Positions 1 to 8,617 of a stretch of DNA of 64,000 nucleotides are shown piece after piece (positions within the stretch are counted from its first letter, which is position 1; every line of letters starts with the position of its first letter). The stretch lies in the NCBI RefSeq assembly GCF_020400605.1, contig NZ_JAINRD010000020.1:1-64000 (forward strand), written 5' to 3'. Below the pieces are notes generated by a model. That model was not told the DNA's origin. It did not search any database and saw only the letters and a program-made list of their open reading frames with translations. The position numbers were made by a program, and so were the translations under genes. Source of the DNA: Streptomyces aculeolatus. Lineage in GTDB: Bacteria > Actinomycetota > Actinomycetes > Streptomycetales > Streptomycetaceae.

Positions 1-53
1 TGGGCTGCGGCCCAGGGGTTGAGTCATTTCCGGGGTCCTTGCAGACTGGGACA

Positions 54-1154
54 ATGGCCGAGGAGATAGCCGCGCTTCGTTGGGATGAGCCGTCGGACGG
101 GGGCGCCCCTGTGGTCGTCCTGCTGGATCAGACACGACTGCCCGTCGACGAGGTGGAGTTGGTCTGTGCCGATGTGCCGGCGTTGGTGCGGGCGATTCAG
201 ACGCTTGCCGTGCGGGGTGCTCCGTTGCTCGGTATTGCCGGGGCGTACGGGGTCGCTCTGGCGGCCGTGCGGGGTGATGACGTCGACCAGGCCGCCGACG
301 TGCTTGCCGCGGCGCGGCCGACCGCCGTCAATCTGGCGTACGGCGTACGGAAGGCGCAGGGCGCCTTCCGGGCCGCTGTGGAGGCCGGGGACGGCGGTGA
401 CGGTGCTGCCGGGGCCGCTCTTGCCGAGGCGCGGCGGTTGCACGCCGACGATGCGCGGGCCAGCGCGCGGATGGCGGAGCACGGGCTGCGGCTGCTCGGC
501 GAGCTGGTGCCCCGCGGTGGCTACCGGGTACTCACGCACTGCAATACCGGGGCGCTGGTGTCCGGTGGCGGGGGTACGGCTTTCGCGGTGGCGCTGGCGG
601 CGCACCGGTCCGGGGAACTGCGGCAGCTGTGGGTGGACGAGACGCGTCCGCTGTTGCAGGGGGCCCGGCTGACCGCGTACGAGGCCGGCCGGGCGGGCAT
701 GCCGCACACGCTGCTGACGGACAACGCGGCCGGGTCGCTTTTCGCGAACGGGCAGGTCGACGCGGTGGTCCTCGGGGCGGACCGCATTGCTGCGGACGGG
801 TCGGTGGCCAACAAGGTCGGGACGTATCCGCTGGCGGTGCTCGCCCGCTACCATCGGGTTCCGTTCCTCGTCGTCGCGCCGACGACGACGGTGGACTTCA
901 GTACGCCGGACGGCTCGGCCATAGAGGTGGAGCAGCGGGCCGGGGGTGAGGTCACGGAGTTCTCCGTGCCGCACGCCGCCGGCTCCGGTCCGGGACAGGC
1001 CGCGGTTGCGTACGCGGTCGCACCTGCGGGCACGCAGGCGTACAACCCGGCATTCGACGTCACCCCGCCGGAGCTGGTGACGGCTCTGGTCACGGAGCGC
1101 GGGGTGGCCTCGCCGGTGACGGGGGATTCACTCGCGGAGCTGGTCGTGCGTTGA
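54..1154 (+). CDS. mtnA: S-methyl-5-thioribose-1-phosphate isomerase
   Basis: Isomerises methylthioribose-1-phosphate to methylthioribulose-1-phosphate in the cytosolic methionine salvage pathway. The 366-residue product has the family hallmarks: the early RGAPLLGIAGAYGVALA segment, THCNTGAL in the middle, the ETRPLLQGARLTAYE stretch, and LGADRIAADGSVANKVGTY near residue 245. It belongs to the eIF2B-alpha-like fold and its length fits bacterial MtnA. I chose the ATG at 54; an in-frame TTG at 39 would add five residues, and the window edge hides any further upstream context. It ends about 100 bases before mtrA on the same strand. Identity is very secure; only the exact start is uncertain. Confidence 0.95.
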   Translation: MAEEIAALRWDEPSDGGAPVVVLLDQTRLPVDEVELVCADVPALVRAIQTLAVRGAPLLGIAGAYGVALAAVRGDDVDQAADVLAAARPTAVNLAYGVRKAQGAFRAAVEAGDGGDGAAGAALAEARRLHADDARASARMAEHGLRLLGELVPRGGYRVLTHCNTGALVSGGGGTAFAVALAAHRSGELRQLWVDETRPLLQGARLTAYEAGRAGMPHTLLTDNAAGSLFANGQVDAVVLGADRIAADGSVANKVGTYPLAVLARYHRVPFLVVAPTTTVDFSTPDGSAIEVEQRAGGEVTEFSVPHAAGSGPGQAAVAYAVAPAGTQAYNPAFDVTPPELVTALVTERGVASPVTGDSLAELVVR

Positions 1155-1259
1155 CCGAGAGTGATCGTCTGGGGAAAGAGGCGCGTCGCGGCGGTGGCCG
1201 GGGCGTGACCTGGGACACGGGATTCTCTGTATGGGATGTGTAAATGGGATGATGTCGAC

Positions 1260-1937
1260 ATGAAGGGACGCGTTCTCGTCGTCGACGACGACACCGCACT
1301 GGCCGAGATGCTCGGCATCGTGCTGCGCGGGGAAGGCTTCGAGCCGTCATTCGTATCGGACGGTGACAGGGCGCTTGCCGCGTTTCGCGAGTCGAAGCCC
1401 GACCTGGTGCTTCTCGACCTCATGCTGCCCGGCAGGGACGGTATCGAGGTCTGCCGCCTGATCAGGGCGGAGTCAGGTGTGCCGATCGTCATGCTGACGG
1501 CGAAGAGCGACACCGTGGATGTCGTCGTGGGCCTGGAATCCGGGGCCGACGACTACATCGTCAAGCCGTTCAAGCCCAAGGAGCTGGTGGCCCGTATCCG
1601 GGCCCGGCTGCGCCGGTCGGAGGAGCCGGTGCCGGAGCAGTTGGCCATCGGCGATCTGGTGATCGACGTCGCCGGGCATTCGGTGAAGCGCGGCGGTGAG
1701 CCGATCGCGCTGACGCCGCTGGAGTTCGACCTCCTGGTCGCGCTCGCGCGGAAGCCGTGGCAGGTCTTCACGCGCGAGGTGCTGCTGGAGCAGGTCTGGG
1801 GCTACCGGCACGCCGCCGACACGCGCCTCGTGAACGTCCACGTGCAGCGGCTGCGCTCGAAGGTCGAGAAGGACCCGGAGAAGCCGGAGATCGTGGTGAC
1901 CGTCCGCGGCGTCGGCTACAAGGCGGGACCGAGCTGA
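1260..1937 (+). CDS. mtrA: OmpR-family response regulator MtrA
   Basis: DNA-binding response regulator of the MtrAB two-component system, known in actinomycetes to control cell-wall, developmental and osmotic-response genes. The 225-residue product has a receiver domain with acidic pocket DDD at residues 9-11, phospho-acceptor D53 (LLDLMLPG), T80 and K102. A winged-helix domain follows, with the recognition-helix region DTRLVNVHVQRLRSKV. The ATG at 1260 was chosen because the conserved MKGRVLVVDDD begins there; an in-frame ATG at 1236 would add an unlikely leader. The stop is followed after one base by the mtrB GTG, so the two are translationally coupled. The sequence is essentially the canonical Streptomyces MtrA. 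Confidence 0.97.
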   Translation: MKGRVLVVDDDTALAEMLGIVLRGEGFEPSFVSDGDRALAAFRESKPDLVLLDLMLPGRDGIEVCRLIRAESGVPIVMLTAKSDTVDVVVGLESGADDYIVKPFKPKELVARIRARLRRSEEPVPEQLAIGDLVIDVAGHSVKRGGEPIALTPLEFDLLVALARKPWQVFTREVLLEQVWGYRHAADTRLVNVHVQRLRSKVEKDPEKPEIVVTVRGVGYKAGPS

Positions 1938-1938
1938 C

Positions 1939-3966
1939 GTGTTCCGCGTGCTGCCGCGGGAGGGCGTGCCCGGCGGGCCTGTGCAGCCGTTCGTCCGGCT
2001 GTGCGTGCGCTGGGTACGCCGCCCGTTGCGTATCGCGACGAAGCTCTACCGGCGCAACATCCAGCTGCGGGTGGTCGCCACCACGCTGCTGATGTCGCTG
2101 GGCGTCGTCGTGCTGCTCGGGATCGTCGTCATCGGGCAGGTCCGCAACGGGCTGCTGGAGGCGAAGCTCGGAGCCGCGCACGGGCAGGCGCAGAGCGGCT
2201 TCGCGCAGGCGGAGATCCGGGGTGCCGCGGAGGAGCCCGGCAGCGGCAGTGAGGCGACCGCGGCCGTGAACTCCGCCGAGTGGCGGGCGGCCCTGGTCGA
2301 GCAGCTCATGGGCAGCGGGCAGGGGGTGGTGTCCGTACTGGTGATGAGCTCCAGCGTGAACAACGAGGCCACCGGCTCCTCCGACAACCCGCGCGGCTCG
2401 CTCGTCTCGGACGACACCTCGGTGGACAGCATCCCGGCCGATCTCCGCGAGAAGGTCGACAACGGCGGCGGCTCGGGGATCTACGAGCAGTACGCGCGCG
2501 TCTGGAAGCGCGGCTCGGGCGAGAGCGAGTCCTCGCTGATCATCGGCAAGCGGCTGAACGACCCGAACAACAACCCCTACCAGCTCTACTTCGTGTTCCC
2601 CTTCACGCAGGAGGAGAAGACGCTGAGCCTGGTGAAGGGCACGCTGGCGACCGCCGGCGTGTTCGTGGTGGTGCTGCTCGGCGCCATCGCCTGGCTCGTC
2701 GTACGGCAGGTCGTCACGCCCGTGCGGATGGCCGCCGGCATCGCCGAGCGGCTGGCGGCGGGCCGGCTGCAGGAGCGGATGAAGGTCAGCGGCGAGGACG
2801 ACATCGCCCGGCTGGGCCAGTCGTTCAACAAGATGGCGCAGAACCTCCAGGTGAAGATCCAGCAGCTCGAGGAGCTGTCGCGGATGCAGCGCCGGTTCGT
2901 CTCCGACGTCTCGCACGAGCTGCGCACCCCGCTGACGACGGTGCGGATGGCCGCGGACGTCATCCACGAGGCGCGCGAGGACTTCGATCCGGTGACCGCC
3001 CGCTCCGCCGAGCTGCTGCTCGACCAGCTGGACCGGTTCGAGTCGCTGCTCTCCGACCTGCTGGAGATCAGCCGCTTCGACGCCGGTGCCGCGGCGCTGG
3101 ACGCCGAGCCCGTCGACCTGCGGGAGATCGTGCGGCGGGTCGTGGGCGGGGCGCAGATGCTGGCGGACGCCAAGGGCGGGCGGCTGCTGGTCAAGGGCGA
3201 CGAGGAGCCCGTGATCGCGGAGGTCGACGCGCGGCGCGTGGAGCGGGTGCTGCGCAATCTGGTGGTCAACGCGGTGGAGCACGGCGAGGGCCGCGATGTC
3301 GTCGTACGCCTCGGGGCGTCGGAGAGCGCGGTGGCGGTGGCCGTCCGCGACTACGGCGTGGGGTTGAAGCCCGGCGAGGCGACGCGGGTGTTCAACCGCT
3401 TCTGGCGCGCCGATCCGGCCCGCGCCCGTACCACGGGCGGTACGGGCCTGGGGCTGTCGATCTCCCTGGAGGACGCCCGGCTGCACGGCGGGTGGCTGCA
3501 GGCGTGGGGCGAGCCGGGCGGCGGGTCGCAGTTCCGGCTGACGCTGCCGCGGACCGGCGGGGAGCCGCTGCACGGTTCGCCGGTGCCGCTGGAGCCGGAG
3601 GACTCGCGGGCGCGGCGGGCGGCGCGGACGGCGCTGGAGCCGGGTGCGCTGACCGTGGCGCCGGCCGGTCCGACGGCGACCGGTGAGCTGCTGGGGACCG
3701 TACCGGCGCAGGGCGGGCGCGGCACGGGCGCCGCCGCGCGGGCGGCGGCGCCGCGGCCCTCGGCGCGGGCGGAGGCGGACCCGACGGCGCTGCCGGGCAG
3801 CGGGCGGCGGGTCAGCGGATATGCGGGGGCGGCCGACGAGGCGCCGGGTGCCGGGAGCGAGGATGGGCCCGGGAACGGGTCTGAGAGCGCGCCTGAGGGC
3901 GGCGAAGGCGGCGGTGAGGTCCCTAGTGAGGTCGGCGGCGAGGGGGAGCGCGGTGGTCGCGTCTAG
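1939..3966 (+). CDS. mtrB: Sensor histidine kinase MtrB
   Basis: Membrane sensor kinase that phosphorylates MtrA. The order is: a basic cytoplasmic N-terminus, a first membrane helix around residues 48-68, an extracytoplasmic sensor loop of about 165 residues, a second helix around 234-255, a HAMP linker, a HisKA box with H326 (SDVSHELRTPL), then the ATPase domain with an N box (LRNLVVNAVEHG) and G boxes (DYGVGL, GTGLGLSI). About 130 residues after the kinase core are Gly/Ala/Pro-rich and probably disordered. The GTG start lies one base after the mtrA stop. The 3' end overlaps the lpqB start by 14 bases if lpqB begins at 3953. At 675 residues it is within the usual range for Streptomyces MtrB. 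Confidence 0.96.
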   Translation: MFRVLPREGVPGGPVQPFVRLCVRWVRRPLRIATKLYRRNIQLRVVATTLLMSLGVVVLLGIVVIGQVRNGLLEAKLGAAHGQAQSGFAQAEIRGAAEEPGSGSEATAAVNSAEWRAALVEQLMGSGQGVVSVLVMSSSVNNEATGSSDNPRGSLVSDDTSVDSIPADLREKVDNGGGSGIYEQYARVWKRGSGESESSLIIGKRLNDPNNNPYQLYFVFPFTQEEKTLSLVKGTLATAGVFVVVLLGAIAWLVVRQVVTPVRMAAGIAERLAAGRLQERMKVSGEDDIARLGQSFNKMAQNLQVKIQQLEELSRMQRRFVSDVSHELRTPLTTVRMAADVIHEAREDFDPVTARSAELLLDQLDRFESLLSDLLEISRFDAGAAALDAEPVDLREIVRRVVGGAQMLADAKGGRLLVKGDEEPVIAEVDARRVERVLRNLVVNAVEHGEGRDVVVRLGASESAVAVAVRDYGVGLKPGEATRVFNRFWRADPARARTTGGTGLGLSISLEDARLHGGWLQAWGEPGGGSQFRLTLPRTGGEPLHGSPVPLEPEDSRARRAARTALEPGALTVAPAGPTATGELLGTVPAQGGRGTGAAARAAAPRPSARAEADPTALPGSGRRVSGYAGAADEAPGAGSEDGPGNGSESAPEGGEGGGEVPSEVGGEGERGGRV

Positions 3967-5845
3967 GCGTGCGGAAGGGATGCCGGCGGTACGCGGGGCG
4001 GCGTCGGGTCCCCCGGGGCCGTACCGGCGCCGGATGCCGACGCGTACGCGCCGGTACGCCGCCGCGGCGCTGCTCGGCTCCTTCCTGCTCCTCGCCGGCT
4101 GCGCGTCCATGCCCGACAGCGGGGGCGTGCACCAGGTGCCGCTGTCGGAGCAGCGCGAGGATCCACGCGCGCGTACGTACGCGGAGCGGCCGGAGCCCGG
4201 TGCCACTCCGCAGCGCATCGTGTCCGACTTCCTGGAGGCCCTGCGCAGCGACGACTACGCCACCGTCGCCAAGGCGTATCTGACGAAGAAGGCGCGCACG
4301 TGGACGCCGGGGGAGACCATCGTGCTCGCCGAGGCGCCCTCGGTGATCCAGGAGCAGCCGAGCGGGTCGAAGCCGGTGACCAACGACAAGAGAAGCTCGG
4401 TGGTCGTCCGGCTGCAGGGGGCCAAGGTCGCGTGGCTCAACGAGGCGGGCACGTACACGCCGGACGAGCGTCCGTACAGCCTGAACATCGAGCTGTCGAA
4501 GGACCGCAAGTCGGGGCAGTGGCGGATCGCGGATCCGCCGCGGGGGCTGGTGATCAGCCGGGCGGACTTCGAGCGGACCTTCCAGCCGGCCAGTACGTAC
4601 CACTTCACGGCGCGCAGCCGGGACACGCTGGTGGCCGACCCCGTGTACGTGCGGCGGCGGATCGACCCGGTGACGGACGCGGTGCGCACGCTGCTCGACG
4701 GGCCGGGCGGTCTGATCGGGTCGGTCACGGAGACGACGTTCCCCGCGCGGACGACGCTGGCGAAGAACCAGCGGCTGGCCGTCGACGAGGAGGGCACGCT
4801 GCGGGTGCGGCTCGCGCTGGAGACGAAGCCGGGGCTGCACACGTGCGAGCGGATGGCGGCGCAGGTGCTGCACACCGCGGAGAGCCAGGAGGGCGTGCGC
4901 GTCGACGATGTGGAGCTGCTGACGGCCAGGGACACCAAGATGTGCGACCTGAGCGCGGCGGCGGGCGAGCGCTACGCGCCGGACCGGCTGGCGCGCCATC
5001 CCGCGTCGCTGTACTTCATCGACGGCAAGAACCGGCTGGTACGGACCCCCACGGGGCCGGAAGGGGGCGAGGCGGGCCCGGCGACGGTGATCAGCCCGCT
5101 CGGAGACGGCAAGCCGGCGTTCGGGTCCGCGGCGGTGGCCAGGTCGGAGAAGAAGGCGGCGGGGGTGACGGCCACGGGGCGGTCGCTGTACGTGTCGTCG
5201 CTGGACGAGTCCTCGTCGCTGGGGGAGCCGCTGCTGACCAGCGATGCCACCGATGCGCAGGCCGAGCGCGGCGACGGGCTCACGGCGGCGAGCTGGGACG
5301 GGCTGGGCGACCTGTGGGTGGCCGACCGGGTCGGCGGCGAGTCGCGGCTGTACTGGATGGCGGGCGGCGCCGGTGACCCGGTGCGTATCGACGTCACAGG
5401 GCTGGAGGGGCGGATCGAGGCTCTGCGGATGTCGGCGGAGGGGGCGCGGATAGCGCTGGTCGTCAGCGAGGGGGAGGAGAGCCGCCTGGTGCTGGGGGCG
5501 GTGTCGGTGAAGGACGGCGTGCCGGTGGTGGCGCAGTTGCGTGACACGGGGGCGCTGGAGGAGGTGCGGGCCGTGTCGTGGGCGGGCGAGAGCCGGCTGC
5601 TGGTCGTGGGGCGTGAGTCCGAGGGCGTGCAGCAGATGCGGCTGGTCTCGACGGACGGGTCGGTGCCGCCGGCGGCGGAGCTGGGGCAGGGGCTGACCGG
5701 GGTGACCGCGGTGGCGGCGGCGGAGGACGGTACGAAGCCGCTGGTGGCCGCGACGGAGGACGGGATCGTGCGGCTGCCGCAGAACGCGTACTGGAAGGCG
5801 GTGCTGGGCGGCGAGGGCGGCACGGCGCCGGTGTACCCGGGGTAG
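3953..5845 (+). CDS. lpqB: Lipoprotein LpqB, MtrAB accessory protein
   Basis: Membrane-anchored lipoprotein encoded with mtrAB in actinomycetes; in mycobacteria LpqB interacts with the MtrB sensor domain. The product carries a basic n-region, a hydrophobic stretch AAAALLGSFLLLAGC and a lipobox cysteine at about residue 50, followed by CASMPDSGGV. Next come a GerMN-type module (around DPVTDAVRTLLDGPGG) and a C-terminal beta-propeller-like half. I chose GTG 3953 because AGGGGGAG lies at a good distance upstream and the overlap with mtrB would couple translation. ATG 3980 (SD too close) and ATG 4034 (a compact signal peptide but no visible SD) are real alternatives. Confidence 0.93.
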   Translation: MVASRRAEGMPAVRGAASGPPGPYRRRMPTRTRRYAAAALLGSFLLLAGCASMPDSGGVHQVPLSEQREDPRARTYAERPEPGATPQRIVSDFLEALRSDDYATVAKAYLTKKARTWTPGETIVLAEAPSVIQEQPSGSKPVTNDKRSSVVVRLQGAKVAWLNEAGTYTPDERPYSLNIELSKDRKSGQWRIADPPRGLVISRADFERTFQPASTYHFTARSRDTLVADPVYVRRRIDPVTDAVRTLLDGPGGLIGSVTETTFPARTTLAKNQRLAVDEEGTLRVRLALETKPGLHTCERMAAQVLHTAESQEGVRVDDVELLTARDTKMCDLSAAAGERYAPDRLARHPASLYFIDGKNRLVRTPTGPEGGEAGPATVISPLGDGKPAFGSAAVARSEKKAAGVTATGRSLYVSSLDESSSLGEPLLTSDATDAQAERGDGLTAASWDGLGDLWVADRVGGESRLYWMAGGAGDPVRIDVTGLEGRIEALRMSAEGARIALVVSEGEESRLVLGAVSVKDGVPVVAQLRDTGALEEVRAVSWAGESRLLVVGRESEGVQQMRLVSTDGSVPPAAELGQGLTGVTAVAAAEDGTKPLVAATEDGIVRLPQNAYWKAVLGGEGGTAPVYPG

Positions 5846-5891
5846 GGCCGGGGGTCTGACCCGGGGTTCTGCCAGGGGGTTGTGCCGCCGG

Positions 5892-5918
5892 TTGTCCACA
5901 GCCGGGCGGTTGTCCACA
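5892..5918 (+). promoter_or_regulatory. Twin DnaA-box-like sites (TTGTCCACA x2)
   Basis: Two identical copies of TTGTCCACA lie in direct orientation at 5892-5900 and 5910-5918, 18 bases start to start, in the 112-base gap between lpqB and the comF-like gene. TTGTCCACA is the preferred Streptomyces DnaA-box sequence (established knowledge). Whether DnaA binds here is inference. The sites lie 40-66 bases upstream of the comF-like start, where they could control its promoter. Confidence 0.5.
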
Positions 5919-5957
5919 GGGGTCGCGGGTGCCGGTGGCGGCGGGCATGGTGGACGC

Positions 5958-6683
5958 ATGCGGGGGACAGGACGGGAATTGGCGGGGTTGGTGCTGCCCG
6001 CCGGCTGCGCGGGATGCGGGGCCGGGCGGGGTGCGGGGGCGCTGTGCGCGGAGTGCGCGGGGGAACTGACGGCGGGGGCGGTGCGGCGGGTGGTGCCCCG
6101 GCCGCGGCCGCCGGGGCTGCCCGCGGTGTTCGCGGCCGGGGCGTATGCGGGCGCGGTCCGGGGAGCGCTGCTGGCGCACAAGGAGCGGGGCGCGCTGCGG
6201 CTGGCCCGGCCGCTGGGCGCGGCCCTCGCGGCGGGGGCGCGGGCCGCGGCTGGGGACCGCGGTGAGCGCGTCGTGCTCGTGCCGGTGCCGTCGGCGCGGG
6301 GGGCCGTGGTGCGGCGGGGGCACGACCCGGTGCGGCGGCTCGCGCTCGTGGCCGCGGAGCGGCTGCGGCGGAGCGGGATACGGGCGGAGCTGCTGCCGGT
6401 GCTGCGGCAGCGGCGGGCGGTGGCGGACCAGGCGGGGCTGAACGCGGCGGCGCGGCGGCGGAACGTCTCCGGGGCGCTGGAGGCGGTGCGGGCCGGTGCG
6501 CTGCTGCTGCGGGCGCCCGGGTGCCGGGTGGTGCTCGTGGACGACGTCATGACGACCGGGGCGTCGCTCGCCGAGGCTGCCCGGGCCGTGCGCGCGGCAG
6601 GCTGCCCCGGCGGGCCGGCGGCGGCCGTCGTGGCCGCGCCGCGTGACGCGTTCGAAGCTGGTCGCGCGTGTTCGCGCCCTTGA
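5958..6683 (+). CDS. ComF-family phosphoribosyltransferase
   Basis: ComF-like protein of 241 residues. The N-terminus has a zinc-ribbon pattern: GCAGC (C-x2-C) followed by LCAEC (C-x2-C). The C-terminal half is a type I phosphoribosyltransferase fold with the PRPP-binding signature VVLVDDVMTTGASLAEA near residue 195. ComF proteins are linked to DNA uptake in naturally competent bacteria; in Streptomyces the role and substrate are not established. The ATG at 5958 is the only start that places the zinc-ribbon near the N-terminus. It follows lpqB after 112 bases containing the twin DnaA-box-like sites, so it may be transcribed on its own. Confidence 0.85.
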   Translation: MRGTGRELAGLVLPAGCAGCGAGRGAGALCAECAGELTAGAVRRVVPRPRPPGLPAVFAAGAYAGAVRGALLAHKERGALRLARPLGAALAAGARAAAGDRGERVVLVPVPSARGAVVRRGHDPVRRLALVAAERLRRSGIRAELLPVLRQRRAVADQAGLNAAARRRNVSGALEAVRAGALLLRAPGCRVVLVDDVMTTGASLAEAARAVRAAGCPGGPAAAVVAAPRDAFEAGRACSRP

Positions 6684-7012
6684 TCGCAATCTTACGTTTC
6701 CGCAGGTAGAACGGAGGTATAAGTACCTGATCGGACCACATCCGCCTCAGGGGGTGCCGTGGCATCTCAGGCGAGCTATGTTCGATTGTGAGGAGGGTGT
6801 GAGGACAGTGGATGGGCCGAATCCGCTGGATCCGATGGGGTGTCGATCTTGTCGGTGGGGGAGGAGGAGGTGAAAGCCGGTCCTCCCGCGAGGAGGTTCC
6901 GGCGGCAAAGAACCCCGAGGCTCCGGCAACCACCGGAGCCCCAGCGCACCAAAGGACCGGCTTCGCCCGTCAGCTCAGCGGTACGCGGAGCCGCTCCAGA
7001 ACGGAGTTCTGC
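6684..7012 (+). other. Gene-free leader region upstream of hpf
   Basis: This 329-base gap shows no Streptomyces-like codon bias; third positions are not G/C-rich in any frame before 7013. Its first part is relatively AT-rich (around 6680-6800, including TATAAG near 6718) and probably holds the promoter. The second part, 6873-6963, folds into nested stems and is described as a separate RNA feature. SD-like GGAGG and GAGGAGG runs occur near 6790 and 6865 but lead into no plausible gene. Confidence 0.6.
6874..6963 (+). ncRNA. Structured leader RNA of hpf (candidate cis-regulator)
   Basis: The transcript just before hpf can close on itself. AAGCCGGTCC at 6874-6883 pairs perfectly with GGACCGGCTT at 6954-6963. 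Inside lies an 8-base-pair hairpin, GGCTCCGG 6919-6926 with CCGGAGCC 6933-6940. A competing stem, CCTCC 6882-6886 with GGAGG 6892-6896, would break the outer helix, which suggests two alternative folds. A conserved actinobacterial structure called the raiA-hairpin has been described upstream of hpf/raiA-type genes; this may be a member, but I could not test it against the model. The SD of hpf lies about 40 bases downstream. Confidence 0.5.
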
Positions 7013-7732
7013 GTGGACATCGTCGTCAAGGGCCGCAAGACCGAGGTTCCCGAGCGGTTTCGTCGGCACGTGGCCGAGAAGCTGAAGCTGGACAAGATCC
7101 AGAAGTTCGACGGCAAGGTGATCAGCCTTGATGTCGAGGTGTCCAAGGAGCACAACCCGCGGCTGGCCGACCGCTGCGACCGGGTGGAGATCACAGTTCA
7201 CTCCCGGGGGCCCGTGGTGCGCGCCGAGGCGGCCGCGGCCGACCCGTACGCAGCCCTGGACCTGGCGACGGCCAAGCTGGAGGCGAGGCTGCGCAAGCAG
7301 CACGACAAGCGCAAGACGAGGCGGCCCGGCAAGGACCGCAGGACCGCCGCCGAGGTGGGCGAGGTCGTCGCGCACGCGGCGCTGCTCACCGACGACGGGG
7401 AGCTGACGACCCCGTCCATGGAGACGACTGCGGAGAGCGAGACGCGGCCGAACGGCTCCCGGCTCCTTCGCCGCGGCCCGCTGGAGGTGGACGGCGACGG
7501 CCCGCTGGTGGTGCGCGAGAAGACGCACGCCGCCCCGCCGATGACGCTGGACCAGGCGCTGTACGAGATGGAGCTCGTCGGGCACGACTTCTATCTTTTC
7601 GTCGACTCGGACAAGAAGCTGCCCAGCGTGGTCTACCGCAGGCACGCGTATGACTACGGCGTGATCCACCTCGACCCGTATCCGATCGAGGAGTCCATGC
7701 CCGATGGCGCTGGGGGCGCGTTGGGCGGCTGA
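7013..7732 (+). CDS. hpf: Long-form ribosome hibernation promoting factor
   Basis: Binds idle ribosomes and drives formation of inactive 100S dimers under stress or in stationary phase. The 239-residue product has the N-terminal S30AE/YfiA domain (MDIVVKGRKTEVPERFRRHV through about residue 105), a charged linker, and the C-terminal dimerisation domain of long HPF from about residue 175 (MTLDQALYEMELVGHDFYLF, then VVYRRHAYDYGVIHLDP). The GTG at 7013 is chosen because the conserved domain begins there and CGGAG lies six bases upstream. An upstream in-frame start near 6812 would run through the structured leader and is rejected. The leader suggests post-transcriptional control. Confidence 0.95.
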   Translation: MDIVVKGRKTEVPERFRRHVAEKLKLDKIQKFDGKVISLDVEVSKEHNPRLADRCDRVEITVHSRGPVVRAEAAAADPYAALDLATAKLEARLRKQHDKRKTRRPGKDRRTAAEVGEVVAHAALLTDDGELTTPSMETTAESETRPNGSRLLRRGPLEVDGDGPLVVREKTHAAPPMTLDQALYEMELVGHDFYLFVDSDKKLPSVVYRRHAYDYGVIHLDPYPIEESMPDGAGGALGG

Positions 7733-7824
7733 AAGGCGACGGTAGGCGGGCGGCGGGGGCGTCACCCCGCCGCCCGATCGTGAAATCATGTGCGCGCACG
7801 GCAAATCGGTGCCTGGGGGCAAGC

Positions 7825-8544
7825 GTGGCGGAGTTCGAGCTGAGCGGAGCTGGTGAGCCGAAGGCGTCGGTCGGTCCCCGGGAGGAGCCGATCCGGGTCC
7901 TCGTCGTGGACGACCATGAGCTCTTCCGCCGCGGCTTGGAGATCGTCCTCGCGCAGGAGGAGGACATCCAGGTCGTCGGCGAGGCCGGCGACGGCGCCGA
8001 GGCCGTGGACAAGGCCGCCGACCTCCTTCCGGACATCGTGCTGATGGACATCCGGATGCCGCGGCGCAGCGGCATCGAGGCGTGCACGGCCATCAAGGAA
8101 GTCGCCCCGAGCGCGAAGATCATCATGCTGACGATCAGCGACGAGGAAGCCGACCTCTACGACGCGATCAAGGCGGGCGCGACCGGCTACCTCCTCAAGG
8201 AGATCTCCACCGACGAGGTCTCCACCGCGATCCGCGCCGTGGCCGACGGGCAGTCGCAGATCAGCCCGTCGATGGCGTCGAAGCTGCTGACCGAGTTCAA
8301 GTCGATGATCCAGCGCACCGACGAGCGGCGTCTCGTGCCGGCCCCGCGGCTGACCGACCGGGAGCTGGAAGTGCTCAAGCTCGTGGCCACCGGGATGAAC
8401 AACCGCGACATCGCCAAAGAGCTGTTCATCAGCGAGAACACGGTGAAGAACCACGTGCGCAACATCCTGGAGAAGCTGCAGCTGCACTCCCGGATGGAGG
8501 CCGTCGTCTACGCGATGCGCGAGAAGATCCTCGAAATCCGCTGA
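7825..8544 (+). CDS. NarL/FixJ-family response regulator
   Basis: Response regulator with an N-terminal receiver (VVDDHELFRRGLEIVLAQEEDIQVVGE; phospho-acceptor Asp in VLMDIRMP) and a C-terminal LuxR-type helix-turn-helix (LTDRELEVLKLVATGMNNRDIAKELFISENTVKNH, shown in parts). It is very similar to an orphan regulator found next to hpf and secA in Streptomyces chromosomes. No histidine kinase gene is adjacent, so the partner is unknown. GTG 7825 gives 239 residues; GTG 7780 is an in-frame alternative with no better SD. A strong hairpin overlapping its stop separates it from the opposing gene. Confidence 0.9.
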   Translation: MAEFELSGAGEPKASVGPREEPIRVLVVDDHELFRRGLEIVLAQEEDIQVVGEAGDGAEAVDKAADLLPDIVLMDIRMPRRSGIEACTAIKEVAPSAKIIMLTISDEEADLYDAIKAGATGYLLKEISTDEVSTAIRAVADGQSQISPSMASKLLTEFKSMIQRTDERRLVPAPRLTDRELEVLKLVATGMNNRDIAKELFISENTVKNHVRNILEKLQLHSRMEAVVYAMREKILEIR

Positions 8545-8604
8545 GCCCCGCGGGCGCCGCGCCGGCGCCCGAAGCCCCGCCGCACGCAGATGCCGTGGGG
8601 CTCA
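8542..8604 (+). terminator. Bidirectional terminator between convergent genes
   Basis: Outer stem TGAGCCCC (8542-8549) pairs with GGGGCTCA (8597-8604). Inside is a hairpin GGGCGCC (8552-8558) with GGCGCCC (8564-8570). It sits between the convergent response-regulator gene and the YcaQ-like gene, the usual place for a factor-independent or hairpin-only Streptomyces terminator. Confidence 0.65.
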
Positions 8605-8617
8605 GGAACCGGGCCGG

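Noticed and set aside
1768..4218. Long minus-strand open frame opposite mtrB and lpqB
   Set aside because: Same GC-shadow effect; the plus-strand genes are unmistakable.
6643..6873. 76-codon open frame after the comF-like gene
   Set aside because: It overlaps the comF-like gene in another frame, third positions are not G/C-biased, and no SD is present.
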